A stretch of DNA of 64,000 nucleotides from Echinicola arenosa (GTDB lineage Bacteria > Bacteroidota > Bacteroidia > Cytophagales > Cyclobacteriaceae): assembly GCF_014841125.1 (NCBI RefSeq), contig NZ_JACYTQ010000001.1:992001-1056000 (forward strand), read 5' to 3'. Positions 35,403-43,891 of this stretch are shown here, one piece after another. Numbering within the stretch: the first letter of the stretch is position 1; every line of letters begins with the position of its first letter. Under the pieces are notes generated by a model, which saw only the letters and a list, made by a program, of their open reading frames with translations, was not told the origin of the DNA and did not search any database. The translations under genes were made by a program, and so were the position numbers.

Positions 35403-38126
35403 TCATAAGGGCAGCTTATAAGTCGCAAATTGATTTTGATGAATCGCATAGATACTGTATTCATTCTTACTTCCTGAATACTTTACTTCTATCTCTCCCC
35501 TACCATTGATTGGTCTGGTATTGAGCAATTCACCATTGAGGTTATAGAGATAAATGAACTCTTGTACTTGGTCCGTGATGACAAAAATATTTTTGTCGGA
35601 TCCAAAAGAGAAAAACTGGAAGTCGAGATCTTCTGAGGTCATATTCTTTTCAAAAAGCACCTCCATTTCACTGCTCATCACCGAAACACTATTAAACTCA
35701 TGAATAACAAGTAAGTATTGGTCACCTAACTGATCCTTTATTAAATTAAATTTAGGGCTTTTATCTGGCCTTAAGAGCTGGTTCCGAAAAGTGAGCTCAC
35801 CATTAAAATTAACACGAACCACTTCTCCCTCCGCTGAAATGGTCGCCAACTGCGATTCTCCTTGATCTCCTCTTTGTAACAAAACATAATCGGTAGAAAC
35901 TCCTTCCCCTAAATTAACAGGACCTCCCGTCTGTAATTCCCCGCGCCTATTCATAATGTACAATTCTCCGTTTTGATTCATGGCTACCATATAATCCCCT
36001 ATTCCTGAAAGCCTATAATGGGATGGGGCAGTCGCTAATTTTCCAGAAGTCTTCCTAGGTGTCCACCCTTCTAAGTTATTTCCTTTTTTATCGAACAAAT
36101 ACAGATCACCATTTGAAGCCGCCACAAAATACCGGTAATTTTTAGTATTGTTATAATCTACCAAATTCATATGAGTAATGGCTCCGTCATTCAGCAACCG
36201 GATAGGGTACCCCGGCAACGCCTCTCCCAATCGGTCAAATGCATAAATTGCATTTTCCGTAGCAAATACTATCTGCAATTTCCCGTTCTTATAATAATCA
36301 ATTTGAAAAATATCACTGACAATTTTTCCTTCAAGCCCCCTGTCAAAAATCCTTTCTCCTTCGTCATTGAAAAAGTGGATATTGTTCATTTCATCTTGAA
36401 CCACAAAGTCTGTGCTTCTGTCATTGAAGTTCTCTATGGCTTTTGGGCCATAAATCAGGTTTTCACTAAAACGCAAGCCCATGCTTTCTGTCAACAGTAT
36501 ATCCTGGACAGACTTGATTGGATTCAGGTTATAGCCCAATTCTAAGTTCACATATTGATTGCTGCCCACTTCACTAAGCTGCAAAGCCATCAAGTCAATG
36601 GACTTAAGTTGAGGTGCATATTTCTGGAATAGCGCTTGCCAGTCCGGTGAACTATCATCCAGAAGGGTATTCCAGAACCTAGGGATATTGATAATAAAAT
36701 TAAAACCGGCATTTTTGGATACTCCATCCAAGAAACGTCTTTGGTTCAATGATCTTCCCCAAGTATTGTCATTGTAGATATCATCCACAAAAACCTTAAT
36801 TGCTTTCATATTATTGGCCATTACGACCATGTCATCATATTGGGTAATGTAGGTGCGCGTAAATCCTTTAAACTGGCCATTAAAAAGGTGTGCAGGAAAT
36901 TCGGGTTGATTTATCTGAAACACTTCATTTTCCTTATAATAGTCATTGATCAATTCAGATGAATCTCCCTCACTCAATGCTAAACTAAAAGATTTCAATA
37001 ATCCCATCTGTGCTTCAAGATCAGCTGTCTTCATGATCAGGACCTTATCCATCTCCATATTGGGCAGTTCTTCCAAAATCATAAAGCCAATCTCTCCAGA
37101 CAACCCCTCCAAAAAACCCTTTCCAATCACATACTTGTCCACATCCCCTTTAAAGGTATTTTTTGGTTCAAAAGCATAATTATGCAAGGCCTCTACCTGC
37201 TCACTTTCATTGATATTGTACTGATAGTATATGGCTGTTCTATTGGAAATATAATTACTAAAAAGACTTCCCCCTCCACGCTTGTCATTAGCAAAGTCCA
37301 TTTTGTCCCCATCCTTATAAAAAGTAAAACCGTCCAAAAACACCTTGTTCTCCGCAAATTTCAGTTCGAGATTAGCTGATAGTTGGAGTTGGGAAAAGTT
37401 ATTGATAAAATCCAAATTCTCGTTTTTGACAATTCCTTTGACAAAAGTGGCGACTCCTTGGCTTCCTATTCTAAAAATCCCCAGACCATCCTTTGGTTTA
37501 GGCTTGGAGTCGTACAGTTCTCGATAAGCATCTTTAAAACTCCTCAAATTTTCGGATTTGAGGTAACGAATGGCTTCTTCGATCAAAAATGAATTGTAAC
37601 TAGCAACCACCACATTCTCCAGCATGGCATAGGACAGCCTTGTCTGCTGCTCTTGGTCATTATACTCGTAAATGGTTTCTCCACTATAGTTCCTTGTATT
37701 TAAGCTAGAGGCGTCCACCCTGTTTTTGATGGAATTAATAAAATCGTTTTGATTTTTGTCCTTAAAAGCAGTCAAAAACAAAAAATCAAACTCTGACTTG
37801 GCTGTTGGATGTAAAGAAACCACAAACTGGTTGCCGCTTAAAGAACTCTCCAATTTCCCCGATCTTCCGGTAAGGCTATCCAACATCACCAGCTGCTTTT
37901 CCACTCCCTTTAAGGAAGGTACCGCCGATAACCTTTTCCAAATAGGCTGACTCACCAATTGGTTCCAAACCTGAACAGGCTCATCCGTTTCAAATACAAA
38001 AATGGCTTCGTCCGAAACCAAATCAACAGCATCTAACTCTTCCGTAAAAGCTCTTGAACTATAGAAAAGGTAAGCTGCCACCCCCAAAATCACAATCAGT
38101 AAAACTACCAATAAACGCTTCAACAT
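35403..38126 (-). CDS. Large membrane-anchored protein, DUF3352-like plus propeller-like repeats
   Basis: Unknown 907-residue protein. One N-terminal membrane anchor (MLKRLLVVLLIVILGVAAYLFY) is followed by about 520 residues resembling the DUF3352 type of surface or periplasmic protein (VDLVSDEAIFVFETDEPVQ). From about residue 600 there are repeated short beta-blades with Asn/Gly-rich turns (IYAFDRLGEALPGYPIRLLN; LYLFDKKGNNLEGWTPRK; LYIMNRRGELQTGGPVNLG; IYLYNLNGELLNTRPING). These look like quinoprotein/WD-type propeller repeats without cofactor residues I can identify. Most of the protein should face the periplasm. It sits 65 nt upstream of the MscS gene and is probably cotranscribed with it. 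Confidence 0.7.
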   Translation of the reverse strand: MLKRLLVVLLIVILGVAAYLFYSSRAFTEELDAVDLVSDEAIFVFETDEPVQVWNQLVSQPIWKRLSAVPSLKGVEKQLVMLDSLTGRSGKLESSLSGNQFVVSLHPTAKSEFDFLFLTAFKDKNQNDFINSIKNRVDASSLNTRNYSGETIYEYNDQEQQTRLSYAMLENVVVASYNSFLIEEAIRYLKSENLRSFKDAYRELYDSKPKPKDGLGIFRIGSQGVATFVKGIVKNENLDFINNFSQLQLSANLELKFAENKVFLDGFTFYKDGDKMDFANDKRGGGSLFSNYISNRTAIYYQYNINESEQVEALHNYAFEPKNTFKGDVDKYVIGKGFLEGLSGEIGFMILEELPNMEMDKVLIMKTADLEAQMGLLKSFSLALSEGDSSELINDYYKENEVFQINQPEFPAHLFNGQFKGFTRTYITQYDDMVVMANNMKAIKVFVDDIYNDNTWGRSLNQRRFLDGVSKNAGFNFIINIPRFWNTLLDDSSPDWQALFQKYAPQLKSIDLMALQLSEVGSNQYVNLELGYNLNPIKSVQDILLTESMGLRFSENLIYGPKAIENFNDRSTDFVVQDEMNNIHFFNDEGERIFDRGLEGKIVSDIFQIDYYKNGKLQIVFATENAIYAFDRLGEALPGYPIRLLNDGAITHMNLVDYNNTKNYRYFVAASNGDLYLFDKKGNNLEGWTPRKTSGKLATAPSHYRLSGIGDYMVAMNQNGELYIMNRRGELQTGGPVNLGEGVSTDYVLLQRGDQGESQLATISAEGEVVRVNFNGELTFRNQLLRPDKSPKFNLIKDQLGDQYLLVIHEFNSVSVMSSEMEVLFEKNMTSEDLDFQFFSFGSDKNIFVITDQVQEFIYLYNLNGELLNTRPINGRGEIEVKYSGSKNEYSIYAIHQNQFATYKLPL

Positions 38127-38213
38127 ACTCTAGTAGGCAAATATTTTGATTTACATATAAACGTAAAATAAAAACAAGCTTTTGTACTTTCAAATTATAA
38201 TCCAGCCAAAAAC

Positions 38214-38240
38214 AAAAATCCCGACCTGAGGCCGGGATTT
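38214..38240 (-). terminator. Terminator of mdh
   Basis: On the minus strand AAATCCCG...CGGGATTT (38240-38216) forms an 8-bp stem with an inner CC/GG pair, followed by TTTTTG. It is 24 nt past the mdh stop. Confidence 0.85.
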
Positions 38241-38264
38241 GTATCTTTTTAGATCAAAAAGAAA

Positions 38265-39203
38265 TTACTTTGTCGCAAGGTTCTCCAATACAGACATCAC
38301 CTCTTTTACATGAGATCTGGAAGTTTCCAACAACGCTTTTTCTTCTTCATTTAGATCAAGTTCGATCACTTTCTCAATACCGTTTTTACCCAAAATAACT
38401 GGTACACCTAAGTAACAGTCATCAATTCCGTACTCACCTTCCAATTTGATACACACTGGGAATACTCTTTTTTGGTTTTTAACGATGGCTTCCACCATTT
38501 GAGCTGCTGCAGATCCTGGAGCATACCATGCTGAAGTCCCCATCAATTTCACCAATTCTCCACCACCGAATTTGGTTCTTTCGATGATCGCATCCAGCTT
38601 GTCTTTTTCGATCAGTTCAGTCACAGGAATACCTGCTACGGTAGTGTATCTTGGAAGTGGCACCATGGTGTCACCGTGTCCACCCATCAAAATCGCCTGG
38701 ATTTCTTTAGGAGAAATATTTAACTCTTCTGCGATAAATGCCCTATACCTTGCAGTATCCAAAATACCGGCCATACCGATTACTTTGGTACGTGGCAACT
38801 TAGAAGTGATGTGTGCTTGGAAAGTCATCACATCAAGAGGGTTAGAAACGATGATGATAATTGCGTCTGGAGAATGTTTGATAACATTTTCAGTAACAGA
38901 CTTCACAATGCCAGCATTGGTTTCGATCAAATCGTCACGTGTCATCCCTGGCTTACGAGGAAGACCTGAAGTGATTACCACTACATCCGAATTAGCGGTT
39001 TTAGTATAGTCGTTAGTGCTTCCCACTGTTCTGCTGTCATAAGCATTGATAGGAGCTTTTTGCCAAATATCAAGCGCTTTGCCTTCTGCTACACCTTCTT
39101 TGATATCTACCAATACGATCTCTTCGGCGATTTCTCTGTATGCCAAAACATCAGCGCAAGTTGCCCCAACATTACCGGCACCAACTACGGTTACTTTAGT
39201 CAT
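38265..39203 (-). CDS. mdh: Malate dehydrogenase
   Basis: NAD-dependent oxidation of malate to oxaloacetate in the TCA cycle. The 312 residues are of the LDH-like MDH group. Rossmann loop VVGAGNVGATCADVLAYREI is followed by the acidic NAD-selecting VDIKEG, mobile-loop arginines in GLPRKPGMTRDDL, VSNPLDVMTF and the catalytic His in MGGHGDTMVPLPRYT. The Arg-rich substrate pocket with GMTR indicates malate rather than lactate. It is a single gene between two terminators. Confidence 0.97.
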   Translation of the reverse strand: MTKVTVVGAGNVGATCADVLAYREIAEEIVLVDIKEGVAEGKALDIWQKAPINAYDSRTVGSTNDYTKTANSDVVVITSGLPRKPGMTRDDLIETNAGIVKSVTENVIKHSPDAIIIIVSNPLDVMTFQAHITSKLPRTKVIGMAGILDTARYRAFIAEELNISPKEIQAILMGGHGDTMVPLPRYTTVAGIPVTELIEKDKLDAIIERTKFGGGELVKLMGTSAWYAPGSAAAQMVEAIVKNQKRVFPVCIKLEGEYGIDDCYLGVPVILGKNGIEKVIELDLNEEEKALLETSRSHVKEVMSVLENLATK

Positions 39204-39348
39204 GATTTATGATTTTTTATAATTTTATTGAACTTTTGAAAAGCTCCGCTAAGATATTAAAGAAAGCCTATTTTATAAAGCAATCCCTTGATTAGTTGAG
39301 GTATTTCGCTGCCTTTTCGCCTTCAAAATCGTAAATCAGACACTTCTG

Positions 39349-39374
39349 AAAAACCAAGGCCCTTTTTGGTTTTT
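39349..39374 (-). terminator. Probable terminator after the cyclic-nucleotide-binding gene
   Basis: AAAAACCAA (39349-39357) and TTGGTTTTT (39366-39374) form a perfect 9-bp inverted repeat with an 8-base loop, about 14 nt after the stop. The minus-strand product ends in TTTTTC. The stem is AT-rich, so strength is uncertain. Confidence 0.55.
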
Positions 39375-39387
39375 GGCCAAGTCAAAC

Positions 39388-39903
39388 TCACTCAAACATT
39401 TGGCCTAAGTTAAAGAAACCAAAGGAACTTCTATAGGAAGAAAACAGTCTGTGGTTGTTGGTATTGTAAAAGGCCGCTAGTGAAGTAAGCATCTTGGCTT
39501 TGATCTTAGGGCTACTATCAAAAACTTCTTTCATGGCATAATTTGGAATCACCATCAGTTCTGCTTCCTCCGAATCTACCATGGCTGTGTATATCCTTTT
39601 GGCATTGTCCAGCAATGCATTTTCCCCAAAGGCTGTACCCGGCCTAACCCTCAAAATGGTTTCAAAATTATCCTTAATATCCACATTCAATGATACCATG
39701 CCACTTTTTACAATATATAGCGCTTGGCTCGGGTCATTCCTAAAAAACACCACCTCGTCCTTTTGGTATTTTCTGTGGTGGATAGCCGGCATAAATCGAT
39801 ACATCTCCGAATGTCTGAGCGTATTAAAAAACTGGGTATTGGCTAAAAATTCAAAAATCTTTAATTCTCCCTCGGTATATGTTCTCTTAAAAGGGTTAAG
39901 CAT
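39388..39903 (-). CDS. Cyclic-nucleotide-binding-domain protein without DNA-binding domain
   Basis: A 171-residue single-domain protein of the CAP effector-domain fold. YQKDEVVFFRNDPSQALYIVKSGMVSLNVD and RVRPGTAFGENALLDNAKRIYTAMV match the cNMP-binding jelly roll, with the FGE phosphate-cassette position present (Arg follows later than in CAP). There is no helix-turn-helix after it. The C-terminus is helical and ends FGFFNLGQMFE. It cannot act as a classical CRP regulator alone; whether it binds a nucleotide is unknown. It starts six bases after tilS and so is probably cotranscribed. Confidence 0.8.
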   Translation of the reverse strand: MLNPFKRTYTEGELKIFEFLANTQFFNTLRHSEMYRFMPAIHHRKYQKDEVVFFRNDPSQALYIVKSGMVSLNVDIKDNFETILRVRPGTAFGENALLDNAKRIYTAMVDSEEAELMVIPNYAMKEVFDSSPKIKAKMLTSLAAFYNTNNHRLFSSYRSSFGFFNLGQMFE

Positions 39904-39909
39904 GTTCCT

Positions 39910-41232
39910 CTATTTTAATTTAAAATACATTACCTCCTTGGTGACTGGAGTAATCTTAAACCGATCATCTACGCGGTAGCCCAAAACCCAAACCACCTCA
40001 CCATCAGCATCGCAAAGTACCTTCACATCTTTCTTGATGATCATGGGTACTTTCAAATCTATCAAAAAATCACTGATTTTTTTAAACTTCCTCATCCCCA
40101 AAGGCCTAAAACGATCTCCTTCCCTCCATTTCCTTAAAAGCAAAGGAAATTTTAAGCTATCCCTATCCAACATGGCATTTTCCGACCGTATATCCAATGA
40201 GCTACCAATAGGCAAGATCAAAATATCATAGACCTTTTCAGCAAATGACAATTCCAAGTCTGTCTTTTCCAGGAGTACTTCTTCAAAATCTTTTACTTTC
40301 TTGCCCAAAATCAAATACTCACGATCCACATTAACCATAAATAACTCGGACTCAAAACGCTGCCCTACTTCTCCACACCACAAGACATCTAAGATATCGT
40401 CTACTTGAGCATTATTGAACCCATAATCCCTCAACCAATAGTAAAGCAGTGATTTTCTTCCGGGAACCTGTTTGAGCCCATCCTTTTCCAGAAACTGTAT
40501 CTCTCCATCCATCTTGACATGAACTTTTTTCCACGCATCAAACAAATGAAAAAACGCTTTGCCTGTATCCTTTAAGCGATCAAAACTTTGTCGAAGATTT
40601 CCTTCAAAAGACACATCATGACGCTTGATCAATGGCAAAACCTCGTTACGTAGAAAATTTCTTTTGTAAGTACTTTCGCTATTAGAACTGTCTTCTCTCC
40701 AATCAAACCGCTCTTTCACTGCAAAGTTCTCAATATCATCTCTACTGAAAGGCAAAAGCGGACGAATGATGTAATCCCGAATTTCGGACATTCCATAAAT
40801 GCCTTCAATACCGGTTCCTCGAAGCAAATTGAGCAGCACAGTCTCCAGCTGATCATCAGCATGATGGGCTACCACTACACCGTCCAAATCGAACTCTTCA
40901 AGGAGTTGCTCAAACCAATTATACCTTAAGTATCTGGCTGCCATCTGAGTAGAGACACCCTTTTCAGAAGCATGTACTTTAGTTTCAAATCTCTTCACTG
41001 AAATCTCCACCCCCAACTCTTGAGCCAGCTCTCTGACAAACAACTCATCACCATCGCTTTCCTCCCCTCTCAGGCCAAAGTTGCAATGAGCCATTCGAAA
41101 AGGTATAGCCGATTTCTTTAACAACCTGGCCAGCCCCACACTGTCTATCCCCCCACTGATGGCCAAAAGATATTGCTTATCGGTATCCAAAAGCTTTTTT
41201 GTCCGTATATGACTGATAAACTGCTCAAGCAT
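39910..41232 (-). CDS. tilS: tRNA(Ile)-lysidine synthase TilS
   Basis: Modifies C34 of the AUA-decoding tRNA-Ile to lysidine. About 440 residues from the start used here. The PP-loop ATP motif is YLLAISGGIDSVGLARLL. It is followed by MAHCNFGLRGEESDGDE, VVAHHADDQLETVLLNLLRGTG (metal/ATP His-Asp) and REDSSNSESTYKRNFLRNEVLP. The C-terminal TilS domain includes RPLGMRKFKKISDFLIDLKVP. The frame continues to an upstream ATG at 41301. The intervening 23 residues would cross into the promoter of the divergent gene and are not conserved-looking, so I start at MLEQFISHIRTKKLLD. Confidence 0.95.
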   Translation of the reverse strand: MLEQFISHIRTKKLLDTDKQYLLAISGGIDSVGLARLLKKSAIPFRMAHCNFGLRGEESDGDELFVRELAQELGVEISVKRFETKVHASEKGVSTQMAARYLRYNWFEQLLEEFDLDGVVVAHHADDQLETVLLNLLRGTGIEGIYGMSEIRDYIIRPLLPFSRDDIENFAVKERFDWREDSSNSESTYKRNFLRNEVLPLIKRHDVSFEGNLRQSFDRLKDTGKAFFHLFDAWKKVHVKMDGEIQFLEKDGLKQVPGRKSLLYYWLRDYGFNNAQVDDILDVLWCGEVGQRFESELFMVNVDREYLILGKKVKDFEEVLLEKTDLELSFAEKVYDILILPIGSSLDIRSENAMLDRDSLKFPLLLRKWREGDRFRPLGMRKFKKISDFLIDLKVPMIIKKDVKVLCDADGEVVWVLGYRVDDRFKITPVTKEVMYFKLK

Positions 41233-41281
41233 AAACCAAAAATACCATTTTTGATTAATTTTGTCGTTGATTAAAATTAGA

Positions 41282-42937
41282 ATGCTAAAAAAGAATTTCA
41301 CATACCTATATATATTCCTTTTTTTGACTTTGAGTCTAAAAGTTGCTCAAGCCCAAAACCAAGGAACCACCAGAACAATTCAAATTGTCCAAGCAGACCG
41401 GTTGCAGGCAGCAGGAGCCATTCAAAGGCTTATTGATAACGTGATTATGAATCACCAAGGCACCATCATCCACTGCGACTCTGCTTATTTTTATGAAAAA
41501 GAAAACAAAGCAAAACTTTTTGGTCATGTAAAAATCGATAATCCAAAAGATACAGTGACCAGCACCAGCAGGTATGCCGATTACGATGGCAATACTCAGC
41601 TTGTCAAAATTAGGGATAATGTAGTTTTTAAGAAAAGCTCCACCACGCTGTATACAGACTTTCTTGACTACAATAGAAAAACAGGAATAGCCGACTATTT
41701 CAACTCAGGAAAAGTGGTTGATTCCACCAATGTTCTGACCAGCCAAACAGGCAGGTACGAAACCCAAATAGAAAAGATTACTTTCAGAGACAATGTCATT
41801 TTGGTCAACCCCGAGTACACCTTAAAATCAAACACATTGTTCTACTATACCGAACCAAAAACTGCAGAAACAGAAGGTCTAACCAATATACTCTCCACCA
41901 AAGGAGATGAGCTCAACGCCCAAAAAGGCAGCTTCTACGACACACAAAACAAGCTTTTTCGCTTCTACGAAGGAGATGTGGAAAATGAAACCAGCCGCGT
42001 TATTGGCAAAGAACTCTTTTATGATGAAAACAAGAAATACTATGAAGCCAAAGAAGATGTTAGTATTTTCAACAAAGAACGAAATATTGAGGTTTTTGGA
42101 GATTTCGGCAAATATTGGGAAGAAGAAAAATACTCTGAGGTATATGGTAAAGCCTTGGTTCAAAAATATTTTGAATCGGACACTCTGTTTATGACCGCGG
42201 ACACGCTTATCAGCAAAGACAGCGAACTAGTTGAGGAAAGAAGAATGCTCGCTTTTCCCAATACCCGACTTATCAAAGGAGAGCTTTCAGGCAGAGCAGA
42301 TTCTACCGTCTATATTTATTCCGATTCCACAATTTATCTTTACGGGGACCCACTTCTATGGAATAATAAAAGCCAAATATCAGCTGATAGCATCCACTTT
42401 CTGATTGCCAATGAAGACATTGACCGTGCCTTCTTGAAAGACAATGCATTCGCTATCACCTCTGACACGATTGCCAATTTCAACCAAATCAAAGGCCGTG
42501 AAATGACCGGTTTTTTTGCAGAAGGTGAAATGACAAAACTCGATGTTGAGGGGAATGGAGAATCTCTGTATTTCGCTCTCGAAAATGACACCACATTACA
42601 AGGGGTAAATACTTTGCTGTGCGGTAAAATTATCATGCACTTTGAAAAAGGGAATGTTTCCAGCATCAACCACACCATCAACCCCGAGGCTTCTTTCATC
42701 CCCCCTCACCTGCTAAAAGAAGAAAACACCATGCTGGAAGGTTTTGTTTGGAGAATCGAAGAAAAGCCGTCCATGGAAATGATCAACATGTGGCGAACCC
42801 CAAGTAAAAAAGACGAAAATCGTAAGAATCTTTTTAATGAGCCCAACATCAGAATCCCTTATCCCGACGAAGACGAAATACAAACTATCATAAACGAATG
42901 GGTTGAAAAAGAGTCCAATACATCCAAAAAACCCTAA
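41282..42937 (+). CDS. OstA/LptA-like outer-membrane biogenesis protein
   Basis: Periplasmic protein with the OstA-like N-domain, a beta-jellyroll fold that carries lipopolysaccharide toward the outer membrane. A signal peptide (LYIFLFLTLSLKVAQAQ) is followed by repeated strands (GTIIHCDSAYFYEKENKAKLFGHVKI; SRYADYDGNTQLVKIRDNVVF), spread through about 551 residues. This is several times longer than LptA of Proteobacteria but usual for Bacteroidota OstA-like proteins. I choose ATG 41282, because the earlier ATG at 41261 would precede the signal with seven extra residues and overlap a -7 box TAATTTTG (41256-41263). Confidence 0.8.
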   Translation: MLKKNFTYLYIFLFLTLSLKVAQAQNQGTTRTIQIVQADRLQAAGAIQRLIDNVIMNHQGTIIHCDSAYFYEKENKAKLFGHVKIDNPKDTVTSTSRYADYDGNTQLVKIRDNVVFKKSSTTLYTDFLDYNRKTGIADYFNSGKVVDSTNVLTSQTGRYETQIEKITFRDNVILVNPEYTLKSNTLFYYTEPKTAETEGLTNILSTKGDELNAQKGSFYDTQNKLFRFYEGDVENETSRVIGKELFYDENKKYYEAKEDVSIFNKERNIEVFGDFGKYWEEEKYSEVYGKALVQKYFESDTLFMTADTLISKDSELVEERRMLAFPNTRLIKGELSGRADSTVYIYSDSTIYLYGDPLLWNNKSQISADSIHFLIANEDIDRAFLKDNAFAITSDTIANFNQIKGREMTGFFAEGEMTKLDVEGNGESLYFALENDTTLQGVNTLLCGKIIMHFEKGNVSSINHTINPEASFIPPHLLKEENTMLEGFVWRIEEKPSMEMINMWRTPSKKDENRKNLFNEPNIRIPYPDEDEIQTIINEWVEKESNTSKKP

Positions 42938-43028
42938 ACTTGACCAAGCCATCAGAGCAAAACGAAACCGCTTAAAAAAAATTTCACAAGGCTTAACATT
43001 TTTTAACCGCCATTCCTTTAAAAGAACG

Positions 43029-43060
43029 AATCTTATCGGTATTTTTATACGTATAAGATT
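43029..43060. repeat. Palindrome between OstA-like gene and T9SS protein gene
   Basis: AATCTTAT...ATAAGATT, with a further GTAT-TTTT-ATAC inside, separated by a two-base mismatch on each side. It is 48 bp before the start of the sorting-domain protein gene. There is no U-run after it on the plus strand, so it is more like an operator or an RNA hairpin than a terminator. Confidence 0.5.
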
Positions 43061-43107
43061 TAGGAATACCCACATTTAAACAAACATCATATTGGCATAA
43101 CATTTAC

Positions 43108-43824
43108 ATGAAAAATTTTTTATCGCTTTTCACCATAATTTTTATCTTATTTCAGCTTTCCACTGCTGAGGCTAGACAGGTGCGCGTACTGAGTGATAAA
43201 ACCCAATTCACCGGAAAAATCAACAATACCCAAAGAAAATCCGTCATTCTTCAAAATGATTCAGACAAAGCCAATGACTACGTTTTGAAATTTATGCGCG
43301 GGCAAATTGGATCTTCACAAGATATCAAGATCTGTTTAGGCGATGTATGTTTTGACCCAAGAAAAGATTTGGCTAAAATAAAAATCCACCTAGAGCCAGG
43401 AGAAGTATATACAGATCTGTACATTGAATTTCACTCAGGCATAACAGAAACCAAGGGTACTTTTGATTTACATTTCTCTAATGTAGAAAACTTAAGAGAT
43501 GTATTCATTATTGAAGGGGTTTACGAAATATTCGCACCGCAAGATGAAGAAGAAGTCAATCATAAAGACATTTCATTTGGCAGTGTTTACCCCAACCCAA
43601 GTAATAAAATTGCTCAAATAGATTATCAAATTAAAAATCCTGATGCAAAGATCAAATTGCTCATCAATAGCTTTATTGGAAACCCTATTGAAGAGCTCAC
43701 CCTTTCCCCTCAGCAGAAAACACTCCTTATTAATGTGAGTGACTTTAATCCCGGGGTTTATTTTTATACTTTAATAGTTGATGGTAAAAATATTGTTACC
43801 AAAAAGCTCGTTGTCAAAAAATAA
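43108..43824 (+). CDS. T9SS type A sorting-domain secreted protein
   Basis: A 238-residue protein exported by Sec (signal MKNFLSLFTIIFILFQLSTAEA) and then by the type IX system. The C-terminal 80 residues are the T9SS type A sorting domain: SFGSVYPNPSNKIAQIDYQ, KLLINSFIGNPIEELTLS and the closing GVYFYTLIVDGKNIVTKKLV. The domain between is a small beta domain (about residues 25-145) with an isolated Cys pair in IKICLGDVCFDPRKD, probably a disulfide. Ligand or activity unknown. It is a separate transcription unit ahead of the bamD promoter. Confidence 0.88.
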   Translation: MKNFLSLFTIIFILFQLSTAEARQVRVLSDKTQFTGKINNTQRKSVILQNDSDKANDYVLKFMRGQIGSSQDIKICLGDVCFDPRKDLAKIKIHLEPGEVYTDLYIEFHSGITETKGTFDLHFSNVENLRDVFIIEGVYEIFAPQDEEEVNHKDISFGSVYPNPSNKIAQIDYQIKNPDAKIKLLINSFIGNPIEELTLSPQQKTLLINVSDFNPGVYFYTLIVDGKNIVTKKLVVKK

Positions 43825-43850
43825 GCTCCCTCACATACCCTTAAAGTAAC

Positions 43851-43881
43851 TTTGATACAGAATCAAATTCCCTTATATTTG
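43851..43881 (+). promoter_or_regulatory. Promoter of bamD
   Basis: TTTG (43851-43854), 19 bases, TATATTTG (43874-43881) is an exact -33/-7 Bacteroidota promoter. The predicted start near 43885 leaves fewer than about ten bases before the bamD ATG, so the mRNA is almost leaderless. Confidence 0.8.
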
Positions 43882-43891
43882 CAGATTGAAA

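Noticed and set aside
35338-35406. Longer MscS frame starting at 35406
   Set aside because: The added 23 residues precede an otherwise normal signal-like N-terminus, and the -7 box lies inside them.
41237-41244. TATTTTTG on the minus strand as a leaderless tilS promoter
   Set aside because: It matches the -7 box but has no -33 partner, and the start would fall on the ATG itself.
41233-41301. Longer tilS frame starting at 41301
   Set aside because: It would run through the divergent promoter and past the start of the OstA-like gene; the usual TilS start is at 41232.
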